Source of the DNA: Pseudoalteromonas luteoviolacea DSM 6061
GTDB taxonomy: Bacteria > Pseudomonadota > Gammaproteobacteria > Enterobacterales > Alteromonadaceae
Reading direction: 5' to 3'
DNA length: 64,000 bases
Assembly: GCF_001625655.1 (NCBI RefSeq)
Contig: NZ_AUYB01000097.1
Location: 1-64,000 of the forward strand
Of the stretch, positions 18,101-27,205 are shown in pieces (the first letter of the stretch is position 1; every line of letters begins with the position of its first letter). Both the position numbers and the translations under genes were made by a program. The notes under the pieces are model-generated. The model was not told where the DNA came from. It did no database searches and saw only the letters and a list, made by a program, of their open reading frames with translations.

Positions 18101-21100
18101 GGATTGAGGAAAGTTCTCAAACACATATAAAACATCAAAAAGATCACTATGATTGTCTATGGGACTACAGTGATGCGCGTCACTCAACGCGGTTTGAGTA
18201 TAATTGGTCAAAGATGCAAAGTTATCTTTGCACCCCAGCAAAAAGTCATGGACAGACGTTTCTAAATCAACTGGCACCAATACCGCTTGCGTATTTATGT
18301 AAGCACCAACTCGATTTTCCATGTTATGTAATGCAGCAGGTCGACCCGCAATAGTTTGGCCAAATAAGGCGTATTGACTCTGACAACACACGCTCAACCA
18401 ATAGGCGAACATGCTTTGGATAAGATGATTGGCCGTGATCCCCAACTTTGTTGTACATCTATTAATTAGCTCACACAGAGCTACAGGGAATTGTAACGTG
18501 TCTTCTCGATACTCGGCCTCCTCTATGTGAACACCCGTTTGAAGATGCTCACTGAGCAAAGTTGGTCTATATGCTTCTTGTAAATATGTCTGCCAAAACT
18601 GCGCAGCCTCTGGCTGTTTATTTGCCTTAATGTATCGAATAAAGTCTACATAGTTATCTGGTTGAATTAAGGCACTTTGAGCTGCAATTCGAGCATTGTA
18701 AAAACGTAAAAGCTTATTGAACAGTACCGGCAGTGACCACCCATCCATGATCATGTGATGGTAAGTCCAAACTAATCCCCAATGAGACTGAGCCATAGGC
18801 AGCAAACGTAGCTTCATACAAGGCGCTGCATCGAGTGCAATACCAAGCTGATACTCTCGCTCTGCCACAGTTTCTAGGTGACCTTTTTGTTCATTCACAG
18901 GTATATCGAGATAGGCGTCAATACATATAGGGAGTTCACAGTTTTCCAATACCAATTGTACTGGCTCTCCGTCTAATGTATTGAACGCACTGCGCAATAT
19001 GCTGTGCTGCGCCATGACTTGCTGCCATGCATATACAAATGCCTCGCTGTCAAAATGCCCCCTAAAAATCATCTTGCTCTGTTCAAGATAAGGCCGGCAG
19101 TCTGAAGGGCTTAGCTGACTTTGAAACCACATTCCCTGCTGTAAATAACTCAAGGGATAAATATCAGCGACATTCTCAGCTTTGTACTGTGCCACTAAAC
19201 TATTTAACTGACGTGATGAGCAACGAGTTAAAAGCGAAAAGTCACTGGTTGTGTACCAGCGTTTGGACAACCCTTTACAATGGGTGATGATGTCTTCAAT
19301 AGCACTTTCTAGTGCAAGTTTGAATGCATTTGCATCATGGTTGCTTATCAAAGCTGTATCAAAGTCTATATTGATACTGAGTTCACCAGCCGAAATTGCA
19401 GCCGTAAGCTGCATGGCATAAAAAGCATGGTTTTGCTCACCGATCAAGGTTCCACAGCTCTCTGCGGCATCTCCCAATACACCTTGCTGACGGATAACCG
19501 TGTCTAACTGACCAAGATAGTTAAAGAATATGAGCTCCTTGGTATCAATATGAAGCGCATTTCTGTGTTTCTCTTCGGGATGCATATAGCGTAACATGCC
19601 ATACTCATCTGAAATTAACTGTGTACTGTGCAAGGCTTCTTTTGCTGCACAAATCACATCCTTCACAGCATTAGAATTAGCATATAAATGCAGTGGATAC
19701 ATGGCTGTCATCCAGCCTACAGTTTCACTTCCTTTTACCTGTCCTTGTAATTGCGTGCGGCCATGACCTTCCATCATCACCACCTGTGATTGCACCTGAT
19801 ATTGCTGCATTACGGCTAGGTGCAAAGCAGCCAACAGTAGCGTCTGAATACGCGTGTTATAAGGTTGATTGGCATCGGTTAGTAATGTTTGAGTATGCTC
19901 CCTAGACAGCGTCAACTGCAATTGCGCCAATGCGCTTGAGGAGTTCGTTGAAGACGAAGTTATAAACTGTTGGGCATTAGCAGCCGCCACACAAGTAGTC
20001 CAGTTACTCACCTTTGCAACTTGCTGCGCGTGCTCCCTAAAGTGGGCTGAAACTTGTTGAAGATTTGCCTGCTGTCGTCTTTTTGGCATTGTTGAGTTAC
20101 TGGTACTGGCCTCTAGGCCTTGCGCCAAGTCTTCTAATAACACACGCCAAGTAACCCCATCCACCAATAAGTGGTGGGCGATCAACACCAATCGATTCGT
20201 TTGCTCGTCAGCTGGCGTAACAACATATAGTGCTTTAAACAAGATACTGCCATCAAAGCGCAATGACTGTTGAGCTTGTTCACAATGCGTGTGTAATTGG
20301 TTTCGCCAGTCTTCTGTATTGCTAACATCCAACACATCAACAACTTGCAGAATGACAACATCGGAAGCAAATTTAAGTAAATTGGGCCGCTCGACTATTA
20401 GCCTTAAACTGTCATGATGCTCAATCAAATACTCCATCACTTGGTAGATATCAGCAGTTTTAACGCTTTTGTCTACAGATACCATCACCCCCTGATTCCA
20501 GTGTTCAGGGTCTTCAAATTCTTGCTCTAAAAACCATTGCTGCGCAGGTAATGGCATCAATACCCCTTCGCACATCACATTCTCATCGCCTTGTTCTAGG
20601 TCGGGCTGAGAGTCATTCAAATGTTTGCTGAGCTTGGCCACACTTGGGAAAGCAAATATATCTGCCACGTTTAGATCCAAGCCGAGCACTCGAGCACGGC
20701 TAACAATTTGGATACTTAAAATTGAGTCTCCACCTAAAGCAAAAAAGTCACTGTTCACATCCATAGAGGAGCTGTTTAGTACCTCACGATAAAGTCCAAG
20801 TAACTTACTTTGAAGCGGCGAAGCGTTTTGCTCTGGTAATGTGTGTAAATCTGACTCAATGTGTTGCGCTTCAAACTGGGCTTGCAAGACTCGATTATCC
20901 ACTTTGCCATGCGCTGTCAGTGGCAATGTACTGAGCACGATGTAATGGCTCGGCAACATGTAACTAGGCAATACTTTTTGCAGTTGCTCTTTCACTGCTC
21001 GCGCACTAAACCCCTTAAGGTCAGCATTCGCGGGGACCACAAAAGCCACCAACTGCTGGCTCTCATTGGCACTTTTACACACTAATACAACACACTCCTC

Positions 21101-24100
21101 AACTGCTACAGACTGTTTTAATTGAGCAGTAATTTCATCCAGTTCAATACGGTAACCACGCAGCTTAATTTGTTCATCATTGCGACCAAGGTATGCAAGG
21201 TGAGCATGGTCTACCTGACGCACTAAATCACCACTACGATATGCTCTAATCACCTCCTCATTTGGTGCCTTCCAGTGGACAAACCGCTGTTCACTAAGCT
21301 GTTGACGGTTAAGATAACCAAGTGCGACTCCTGCACCCGCAATATACAGCTCACCTACCGCGCCAGGTGGTTGTAACTGACCAGCACCGTCCAAAACCAA
21401 CAGCAATGTATTGTCGATTGGTCCACCAATGTTAGGGATTTCTAAGTGATTCTCTACTACGCCCGAAGTTGCAACTACAGCGGTTTCTGTGGGACCGTAG
21501 TTATTAACCAGCTTGAAATTAAAGCGTTGCGTGTCTGTCACGCCAAGTTTATCTCCTCCCACCAACAGATACTGTAAATCACGAGGACAAAATGCTTGGT
21601 CGGCCATCACAGCCATTGCAATTGGGGTGGCTAAAAAACTATGCGTAACAGCGTATTTATCCATGCAAGCTGAGAGGGCCTTTGCATCGCTAAAGGTGGT
21701 TTTTGGCACGAAAGTTAGCGTCGCACCAGCACATAGATAAGGCCAGACTTCCCATGTGGCTGCATCAAACGCCACACTCGCGGTTTGAGTCGCAACACTG
21801 CGACTATCTACTGCAAACGCATGTTGATGCCACTGACATAAATTGCTTAACCCTTCTTGTGGTACGACTACCCCTTTTGGTTGGCCCGTCGTGCCTGAGG
21901 TATAAATGACATAAGCAGGTTGGTTCTTTGCGAGTTGCAAAACGGGCAAACTTTCGACATTTAGCTGCGCGCGATTCGTATCTAATTTAATTATCTGGGC
22001 TGAGAGGTTTTCTGGAGAACCGATCAAATGGGCCAGCTTGGTGTATGTTACAACACACGTACAGCCGCTATCTTCAGCGATATAGCGTATCCTGTCTTTT
22101 GGGTAGTCAGGGTCGACGGGAACATAACTCGCGCCAATACGCATAGCTGCAAACATTGCTACCACCCAATCAATACCCGCGGGAAGGCATAGCAACACAG
22201 TATCACCAACTGTAACGCCTACGTTTAGTAATTCATGCGCAAGCTGTTGCGAACTGCGTTCAAGTGTTTGATAGCTGACCTTCCGACCATCGGGCTCTAA
22301 CAGCGCGGTACGTTGCCAAAGAGCAGGATCAGCTTGGTGGGACAATACTTGCGAGATCACATCATTTGCCTGATGTGCGCAACTGCGCCCATGTAGAACT
22401 GCCCCTTGCCAGTCTGAAACCATCGGTAACAAACTGACCTTGTCACTCGTAGACGCTAAAGCGCCAGTGACAAGCACTTCAAACGCCTTGGCCAAGCGCT
22501 CAATGGTCACAGGTTCAAATAATGATTTGTTGTAGATCCAATTTAAAGTCAACCCTTCATCACCTTCACTACAGGTGACATCCAGTTCAAACTTGGCCTT
22601 CACCTGCTCTGTCATAGCAGGTGTCACAATTAACTCAGGCAACTTCAACTCAGTATGTTCTTTAGGGTTAAAAGCAAAGCTAATTTGAAATATGCTGTGA
22701 TGACTTAAATCACGCGGTTGCTGCAATGTATCCACTATTTTTTCAAATGGCATTGCTTGATGCTCATGAATAGCTAGCATCACTTCTTTTTGCTGCTCCA
22801 TCAGTGATTTGACTGTCATTTGCTCGTCAAAGCACATACGAATAGGCAATGTATTAATAAAGAACCCAACAACTTCATCCAACTGATGTGCTGTTCGACC
22901 CGAAAATGGGGAACCTATGACCACATCACGGGTGTTGCTAAAGCGCGCTACACATAATGAAAATAAAGTGTGAAGCCATATAAAAGTGCTAACACTTAAA
23001 TTCTGGCTCTGCTCGGTTATCTGTTTATATTTTTGTTTATTAAAATGCTGAACATATTGCCCACCATGCTGAGCGGCCTGTTTGGCACGAGCCCTATCAA
23101 GGGGCAATTGATGTACCACTGGCGCACCTGATAAGTGCGCCAGCCAAAATTCACGGTGTTGTTCAAGCGACTGTTGTTGCATGCAAGCCCGTTGCCACTG
23201 AGCATAATCAATATAACTCGTCGAGCTAGGCTTACTTATTTTTGCAGTGTTAAATACACTATTTGTACATAGCGCGGTGTATGCCTTTGTAAAATCCCTG
23301 ACGATCAAGCGTAGCGAATGAGCATCACAGGCAATATGATGAATATTAATTAACAGTTTAAAATGACATGAGGATGCCTTTAGTAAGTGCACCCGCAGCA
23401 TAAGATCATGTTGCAAATCAAATGCGCGTTGACCATCATCGCGTTGTAGCTTGCGCCAAGCAAACTCTATTTCCGCTGGAGATTTATCACTCGCATCGAC
23501 AAATACAATTGGCATTGTCTTTATTGGCAGTACATGCTGCTCGATATTGCCCTGCTCAGCTTTTCTATACACAGTGCGTAACACAGGGTGTTGCTTCACA
23601 ACACTTAGCCATGCTCGCTCGAAAGCAGATTGGTTTAATGGCCCCTGTATATCAAACAGTAGTGGCACATGGTAAAGCGCAGCATCTTCCCCCAATGTGT
23701 CAAGCGTATCTAATGTCCACAGCCTTTGCTGAGCAAACGACAACGGCGCACGAAGCTGATCGTTGGATACGGGTATACCTATCTCATCCGATACCGCTGC
23801 TCCCTTATCAAGTTGTGCTGCGAGTTGAGCCACGCTTGAAAATTGGAAGACATCTTTGAGCGACACCGATACGTGATATTGGGCTTGTAAAAAGCTGACT
23901 AATTCAACGGCAAGTAATGAGTGTCCACCCAAACTGAAAAAGTCACTGTCTCTACCGACTTGCTGACAATGCAATACCTGTTCAAAAGCATTTGCGACTT
24001 GTTGCTCTGCCTCACTCTTTGGAGATTCGTATTCACTAATCTGCTCACAGTTTTCCAGCAATGAGAGCAGTTGTTTTTTGTCAACTTTACCATTGCTGGT

Positions 24101-27100
24101 AAGCGGTATTTCCACCACACTAACGATACTGCGCGGCAACATAAAATCAGGTAAGGTTGTTTTTAAAAACGCGATTAGCTCATTAGTCATCTTATGAAAT
24201 TGAGCGTCGGAATTCACACTTACAAACGCTTCAATCGTCGCGCCTAGCAAAGCATTCGTGTCCAGCAGTACTACCGCCTCATCAATCCAATGATGCGACC
24301 TGAGCTGATTTTCAATTTCACCCAACTCAATGCGGTAGCCACGTACTTTGACTTGATCATCGATGCGACCTACATACGTCATCTCACCGCTGGGTAATAG
24401 CCTGACTAAATCACCCGAGCGATAAACACGCTCACGATGTTGTGATGACAAGCTTACTTCAATAAAGCGCGCACTATTTAGTTCGGGACGTTGCCAATAA
24501 CCACGCCCGACCCCCTCTCCGCCAACGTATAACTCACCAACAGCACCTTGTGGGAGCAACTGCTGATGCTCATCCAACACATAGCAAGAAGTCGTTGGTA
24601 TCGGTTTACCTATATTACTAACCCCAAGCTCTAAGTCAGAATCACTTAATCGCTTAAACGTCACATGCACCGTTGTTTCGGTGATCCCATACATATTAAT
24701 TAATTCACAGTGGGGTAGCATAGAACGCCAAGGCTTGATTTTACTGGGCTGCAGCGCTTCTCCACCAAAAATTACATATCTCACAGAAGGCACTGTGCCC
24801 AACTCAGCCTGCAGTGATAGCATGCAAGCCTGCAATACGTAAAAAGCGCTGGGGGTTTGATTTAGTACACTCACTTGTTCTGACAATAGCAGTTTTGCAA
24901 ACGCCGATGTGTCTTTGTAAACATCCTGTTTGACCATCACGAGCTTGCCGCCAAACAACAGCGCGCCATACATTTCCCAAACAGAAAAGTCGAAGCAAAA
25001 TGAATGGAACATGGTCCATACATCTCGCTCATTAAAATCAAATAAATTGGGTGTAGGGTGTAAAAGTCGTACCACGTGACGGTGCTCGATTTGCACGCCT
25101 TTTGGCTTGCCTGTGGTACCCGATGTATAAATTATATAAGCGAGCTGCTGAGGGTGTATCGCGACATGTTTATAAGGTTTAGTAGACTCTAAAGCACGAC
25201 TATTCAATGCTTCCTCTACAACCAACACGTCCACTGCAAGATGGGAGAATATTTCTCGTGTCAGCTTATCGCAAATCAGTATGTCAGCCCCGACATCACC
25301 GACAATGTATTCAATACGTTCAATCGGGTAGCTAGGATCGATAGGCACATATGCACCACCAGCTTTGAGAATAGCTAATAGAGTCACTACCATATCGATA
25401 CCCCGAGACAGGCTAACAGGTACCAATTGCTCAGGTTTTATACCCTGTGCCTGCAATACAGCAGCGAGTCGATTGACCTGCTGATTCAGCACTTCATAAC
25501 TCAAAGCCGTGTCAGAATCCGTCAATGCAACTCTAGACGCAAACTTGTCTACTTGCTGCTCAAAAAGAGAGACAATAGTGTCTTGCTTAGGCCAATCAAC
25601 ATATTGGCATTGGGGCTGAGCCAACATCGCTGACTTTTGCGCTTCATCCATCAGTGGGAGTTGCCCGACCGGTGTATTGGGCGCAGTAATAATGCCATTG
25701 AGCATCACTGAAAAACTGTTCGCCCACTGTTCTATTGTGGCTCGTTCGTACAAGTTACTGTCATACTTCCAATGTAACACCAAAGTGTCGTCTAACTGTT
25801 GCACATTTAGCTCAAGGTCACATTTCACTGCAACAGGTTCGCCATCTACAGGCGCGGTCTCAATGACTTCAAGTCCAGGGAGATGCAACGAAGTATCTTG
25901 GCCCTGTGTGAGGGAAAATAAAATTTGCACGACTGGGTGGTGACTTAGATCTCGACCACCCGCAGCTAATTCTGTTACACGGTCGAAAGGCAAGGCTCTG
26001 TACTCAAGCGCCTCAAGGATTTGTGCTTTGTGGGCACTTTGCCAAGTTGAAAATGCTAAGTCTTGTTCTATCTCTGCTTCAACGACAAGCGTATTCACAA
26101 ATAAGCCTATCAGTTTTTCTAACTGCGGGTTGTCTCGCCCGAGTACCGGCGTGCCAATGAGAACAGAGGATTGCTGGTTGATACGAGCAATAAACAACAT
26201 AAAGGTACTCATTAACCACATAAACAAGGAACTTTGTTGCTGTGCAGCTAACGCAACCAGAGCTTTGCTTAGCGAAGCTGGCAAGGTTTGAACATAGCGC
26301 GCGCCTTGCAGTTTCTGCACCGCAGCTCTGGGCTTATCTGGTGGTAAAGATTGCAGAGGTGATTTGTCTTGTAAGACACGTTCAAAATATGACAGGTGAG
26401 GCTCAAAATAGGCGTCGTTTAAGTGTGCTTTTTGCCACTCGGCATAGTCGCCAAATTGACACATCAATGGCGGCAAAGTTTTTGGAGCACCTTTGAGTAA
26501 GGCGCTATAGCAATGTTCTATTTCGGCCACTAAGTTAGCCATTGATGCACCATCAGACACGATATGGTGCATATTAAAAGCCAACCAATGACGCTGCTCA
26601 TCTGAAACCAGCAATACGCGTATAAGCAGGTCTTTCGACAAGTCAAATGGGCGCGCATAAAAGCTTTCTAATCTAGATTGCATGTGTACTTGCTTGTCGC
26701 CTTCAACGCCACTTATATCAACGTATTCAAACGGTGTTTCAAATGCATTTTGGACCTTAACAAACGGCTTGCCTTGCGATGCATGATCCGCATGAAAAGT
26801 GCTACGCAAGCTATCATGGCGCTGAATCACAAATTGAACCGCTTGCTCTAATGCGTTTGCCGAGATGTTACCAAGCAGTTGAAATTCTGCCGGCATATAA
26901 TACTGACGACTCCCCTGTAACTGCTCAATAAACCACAGCCCCTCTTGCGCATAGCTCAAAGGCATAAATTGCGATACCTGCGCTTTGGGAATTTCAACTC
27001 TCTGTGCTTTATCGCCTATGGCACTGTGCTGCTGAAAATAGGCCAACAATTGATCTTTTTTTGCAATAACGCGCTGTTTCAATCCATCAGGAAAGCCATG

Positions 27101-27205
27101 CTTTTGGCGAAATGCTAGCTTCCCCTCTTTGGCATATAACGTAATTCCGGCATCAAGTGCTTCTTCGATCAAGGATTCAATTGCTTGTAATTCACCACCA
27201 TTCAC
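15173..27205 (-). CDS. Non-ribosomal peptide synthetase, modules 5-7 with thioesterase
   Basis: 4010 aa, third synthetase. Order: C (HHIVSDG near 215), A (TSGTTGKPKG near 697), T (GGHSLLA near 1095); C (HHIACDA near 1290), A (near 1772), T (GGDSILS near 2158), E (HHLLVDG near 2347); C (HHMIMDG near 2818), A (near 3308), T (near 3692), thioesterase (nucleophile in THSFGSF near 3828, late His in GDHLSIL). Specificity positions read by eye: module 5 DFWNIGMVHK = Thr; module 6 DAWLLGNVVK, close to Leu, made D by the E domain; module 7 DVESTGAISK, unassigned. The start overlaps the previous synthetase by 4 bases (ATGA). The terminal thioesterase marks it as the last protein of the assembly line, releasing or cyclising the chain. 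Code reading is manual and should be treated as tentative. Confidence 0.95.
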   Translation of the reverse strand: MNGGELQAIESLIEEALDAGITLYAKEGKLAFRQKHGFPDGLKQRVIAKKDQLLAYFQQHSAIGDKAQRVEIPKAQVSQFMPLSYAQEGLWFIEQLQGSRQYYMPAEFQLLGNISANALEQAVQFVIQRHDSLRSTFHADHASQGKPFVKVQNAFETPFEYVDISGVEGDKQVHMQSRLESFYARPFDLSKDLLIRVLLVSDEQRHWLAFNMHHIVSDGASMANLVAEIEHCYSALLKGAPKTLPPLMCQFGDYAEWQKAHLNDAYFEPHLSYFERVLQDKSPLQSLPPDKPRAAVQKLQGARYVQTLPASLSKALVALAAQQQSSLFMWLMSTFMLFIARINQQSSVLIGTPVLGRDNPQLEKLIGLFVNTLVVEAEIEQDLAFSTWQSAHKAQILEALEYRALPFDRVTELAAGGRDLSHHPVVQILFSLTQGQDTSLHLPGLEVIETAPVDGEPVAVKCDLELNVQQLDDTLVLHWKYDSNLYERATIEQWANSFSVMLNGIITAPNTPVGQLPLMDEAQKSAMLAQPQCQYVDWPKQDTIVSLFEQQVDKFASRVALTDSDTALSYEVLNQQVNRLAAVLQAQGIKPEQLVPVSLSRGIDMVVTLLAILKAGGAYVPIDPSYPIERIEYIVGDVGADILICDKLTREIFSHLAVDVLVVEEALNSRALESTKPYKHVAIHPQQLAYIIYTSGTTGKPKGVQIEHRHVVRLLHPTPNLFDFNERDVWTMFHSFCFDFSVWEMYGALLFGGKLVMVKQDVYKDTSAFAKLLLSEQVSVLNQTPSAFYVLQACMLSLQAELGTVPSVRYVIFGGEALQPSKIKPWRSMLPHCELINMYGITETTVHVTFKRLSDSDLELGVSNIGKPIPTTSCYVLDEHQQLLPQGAVGELYVGGEGVGRGYWQRPELNSARFIEVSLSSQHRERVYRSGDLVRLLPSGEMTYVGRIDDQVKVRGYRIELGEIENQLRSHHWIDEAVVLLDTNALLGATIEAFVSVNSDAQFHKMTNELIAFLKTTLPDFMLPRSIVSVVEIPLTSNGKVDKKQLLSLLENCEQISEYESPKSEAEQQVANAFEQVLHCQQVGRDSDFFSLGGHSLLAVELVSFLQAQYHVSVSLKDVFQFSSVAQLAAQLDKGAAVSDEIGIPVSNDQLRAPLSFAQQRLWTLDTLDTLGEDAALYHVPLLFDIQGPLNQSAFERAWLSVVKQHPVLRTVYRKAEQGNIEQHVLPIKTMPIVFVDASDKSPAEIEFAWRKLQRDDGQRAFDLQHDLMLRVHLLKASSCHFKLLINIHHIACDAHSLRLIVRDFTKAYTALCTNSVFNTAKISKPSSTSYIDYAQWQRACMQQQSLEQHREFWLAHLSGAPVVHQLPLDRARAKQAAQHGGQYVQHFNKQKYKQITEQSQNLSVSTFIWLHTLFSLCVARFSNTRDVVIGSPFSGRTAHQLDEVVGFFINTLPIRMCFDEQMTVKSLMEQQKEVMLAIHEHQAMPFEKIVDTLQQPRDLSHHSIFQISFAFNPKEHTELKLPELIVTPAMTEQVKAKFELDVTCSEGDEGLTLNWIYNKSLFEPVTIERLAKAFEVLVTGALASTSDKVSLLPMVSDWQGAVLHGRSCAHQANDVISQVLSHQADPALWQRTALLEPDGRKVSYQTLERSSQQLAHELLNVGVTVGDTVLLCLPAGIDWVVAMFAAMRIGASYVPVDPDYPKDRIRYIAEDSGCTCVVTYTKLAHLIGSPENLSAQIIKLDTNRAQLNVESLPVLQLAKNQPAYVIYTSGTTGQPKGVVVPQEGLSNLCQWHQHAFAVDSRSVATQTASVAFDAATWEVWPYLCAGATLTFVPKTTFSDAKALSACMDKYAVTHSFLATPIAMAVMADQAFCPRDLQYLLVGGDKLGVTDTQRFNFKLVNNYGPTETAVVATSGVVENHLEIPNIGGPIDNTLLLVLDGAGQLQPPGAVGELYIAGAGVALGYLNRQQLSEQRFVHWKAPNEEVIRAYRSGDLVRQVDHAHLAYLGRNDEQIKLRGYRIELDEITAQLKQSVAVEECVVLVCKSANESQQLVAFVVPANADLKGFSARAVKEQLQKVLPSYMLPSHYIVLSTLPLTAHGKVDNRVLQAQFEAQHIESDLHTLPEQNASPLQSKLLGLYREVLNSSSMDVNSDFFALGGDSILSIQIVSRARVLGLDLNVADIFAFPSVAKLSKHLNDSQPDLEQGDENVMCEGVLMPLPAQQWFLEQEFEDPEHWNQGVMVSVDKSVKTADIYQVMEYLIEHHDSLRLIVERPNLLKFASDVVILQVVDVLDVSNTEDWRNQLHTHCEQAQQSLRFDGSILFKALYVVTPADEQTNRLVLIAHHLLVDGVTWRVLLEDLAQGLEASTSNSTMPKRRQQANLQQVSAHFREHAQQVAKVSNWTTCVAAANAQQFITSSSTNSSSALAQLQLTLSREHTQTLLTDANQPYNTRIQTLLLAALHLAVMQQYQVQSQVVMMEGHGRTQLQGQVKGSETVGWMTAMYPLHLYANSNAVKDVICAAKEALHSTQLISDEYGMLRYMHPEEKHRNALHIDTKELIFFNYLGQLDTVIRQQGVLGDAAESCGTLIGEQNHAFYAMQLTAAISAGELSINIDFDTALISNHDANAFKLALESAIEDIITHCKGLSKRWYTTSDFSLLTRCSSRQLNSLVAQYKAENVADIYPLSYLQQGMWFQSQLSPSDCRPYLEQSKMIFRGHFDSEAFVYAWQQVMAQHSILRSAFNTLDGEPVQLVLENCELPICIDAYLDIPVNEQKGHLETVAEREYQLGIALDAAPCMKLRLLPMAQSHWGLVWTYHHMIMDGWSLPVLFNKLLRFYNARIAAQSALIQPDNYVDFIRYIKANKQPEAAQFWQTYLQEAYRPTLLSEHLQTGVHIEEAEYREDTLQFPVALCELINRCTTKLGITANHLIQSMFAYWLSVCCQSQYALFGQTIAGRPAALHNMENRVGAYINTQAVLVPVDLETSVHDFLLGCKDNFASLTNYTQTALSDAHHCSPIDNHSDLFDVLYVFENFPQSPLGAQANAPFELVYRSERDQTHYPFTLVVSGSQQLSLTACYQTSLLSKEHATHFLAMLAHLIEVVCNSPQRLLGELPQVLPNERSADKSLSIPTASFGFSDRQGGQPILSQSSIPDAFYEAAKRFEHDDAVVFYDGENSSPVHKLSYGALDKQSSQLASWLQAQLDECSAQPIVGICIEPSIDLVVAILAVLKAGAAYLPITAALPESRKSLIVNDAGVALILADNQLWHTEQVNCKTYLLAEIDCVQNTSAQMNIAKSSPTDLCYVIYTSGTTGVPKGVMVEQRSVLNYVRFLSREYGISNRDNYLQFASFSFDVFAEELFCSLLNGATLVLSEQTKLLDVQKLSTLSHHADLTLMSLPTAYWHQLCASEFCLNPQLRVITIGGEQMQVAALRKWQQKQGERIHLINAYGPTEATISTTLQDVTQFKGDEVAIGRAVAGVKLHVLDARLKPVPNYVSGELYVSGVALARGYLGDEQKTTQSFIVDPDTGVRLYKTGDRVKVNDQGELVYIGRQDGQVKVRGYRIELAEVERQVLALDGIEQCAVVIKQDASDHAQLVAFVEFGDQYSSTAELIDQLKLRLPSYMVPQQWVPINRLPHTSNGKLDRKALTLQAQQLKAQQKEYKVPESLLEKCLARQFATLLKVDRVGLDDDFFLLGGHSLLVMRLVAGIEAQLNLSIPLTVVIQHPSVGALAGYIERQRKELRENEAVTRTLMCLQDGEAGFTPVVMIAGAGGMLMAFQRLVEELDSRIPVYGLQPEKIANKPEIVGSVTRTAEHYLAAIKMLPSVHLVTHSFGSFIGYEMVRQAEQGEITSLTILDTPLPSKPASAVSETQISQFILDNLCEFFDLSPRQNEIAHYIQMAESTKLEMLASWLEHVGIYFSQAQLGRFYQTYRAQLLAKVVLEAPLPDLPVTVIKAAKTSEFEGQEIKLDMGWQRVVRDIKAFEIDGDHLSILRNQEEVKHLVVEIESNYILHK

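Noticed and set aside
23422..23859. 145-codon plus-strand frame inside the third synthetase
   Set aside because: Antisense to a condensation domain with intact motifs; no RBS and no protein-like features.
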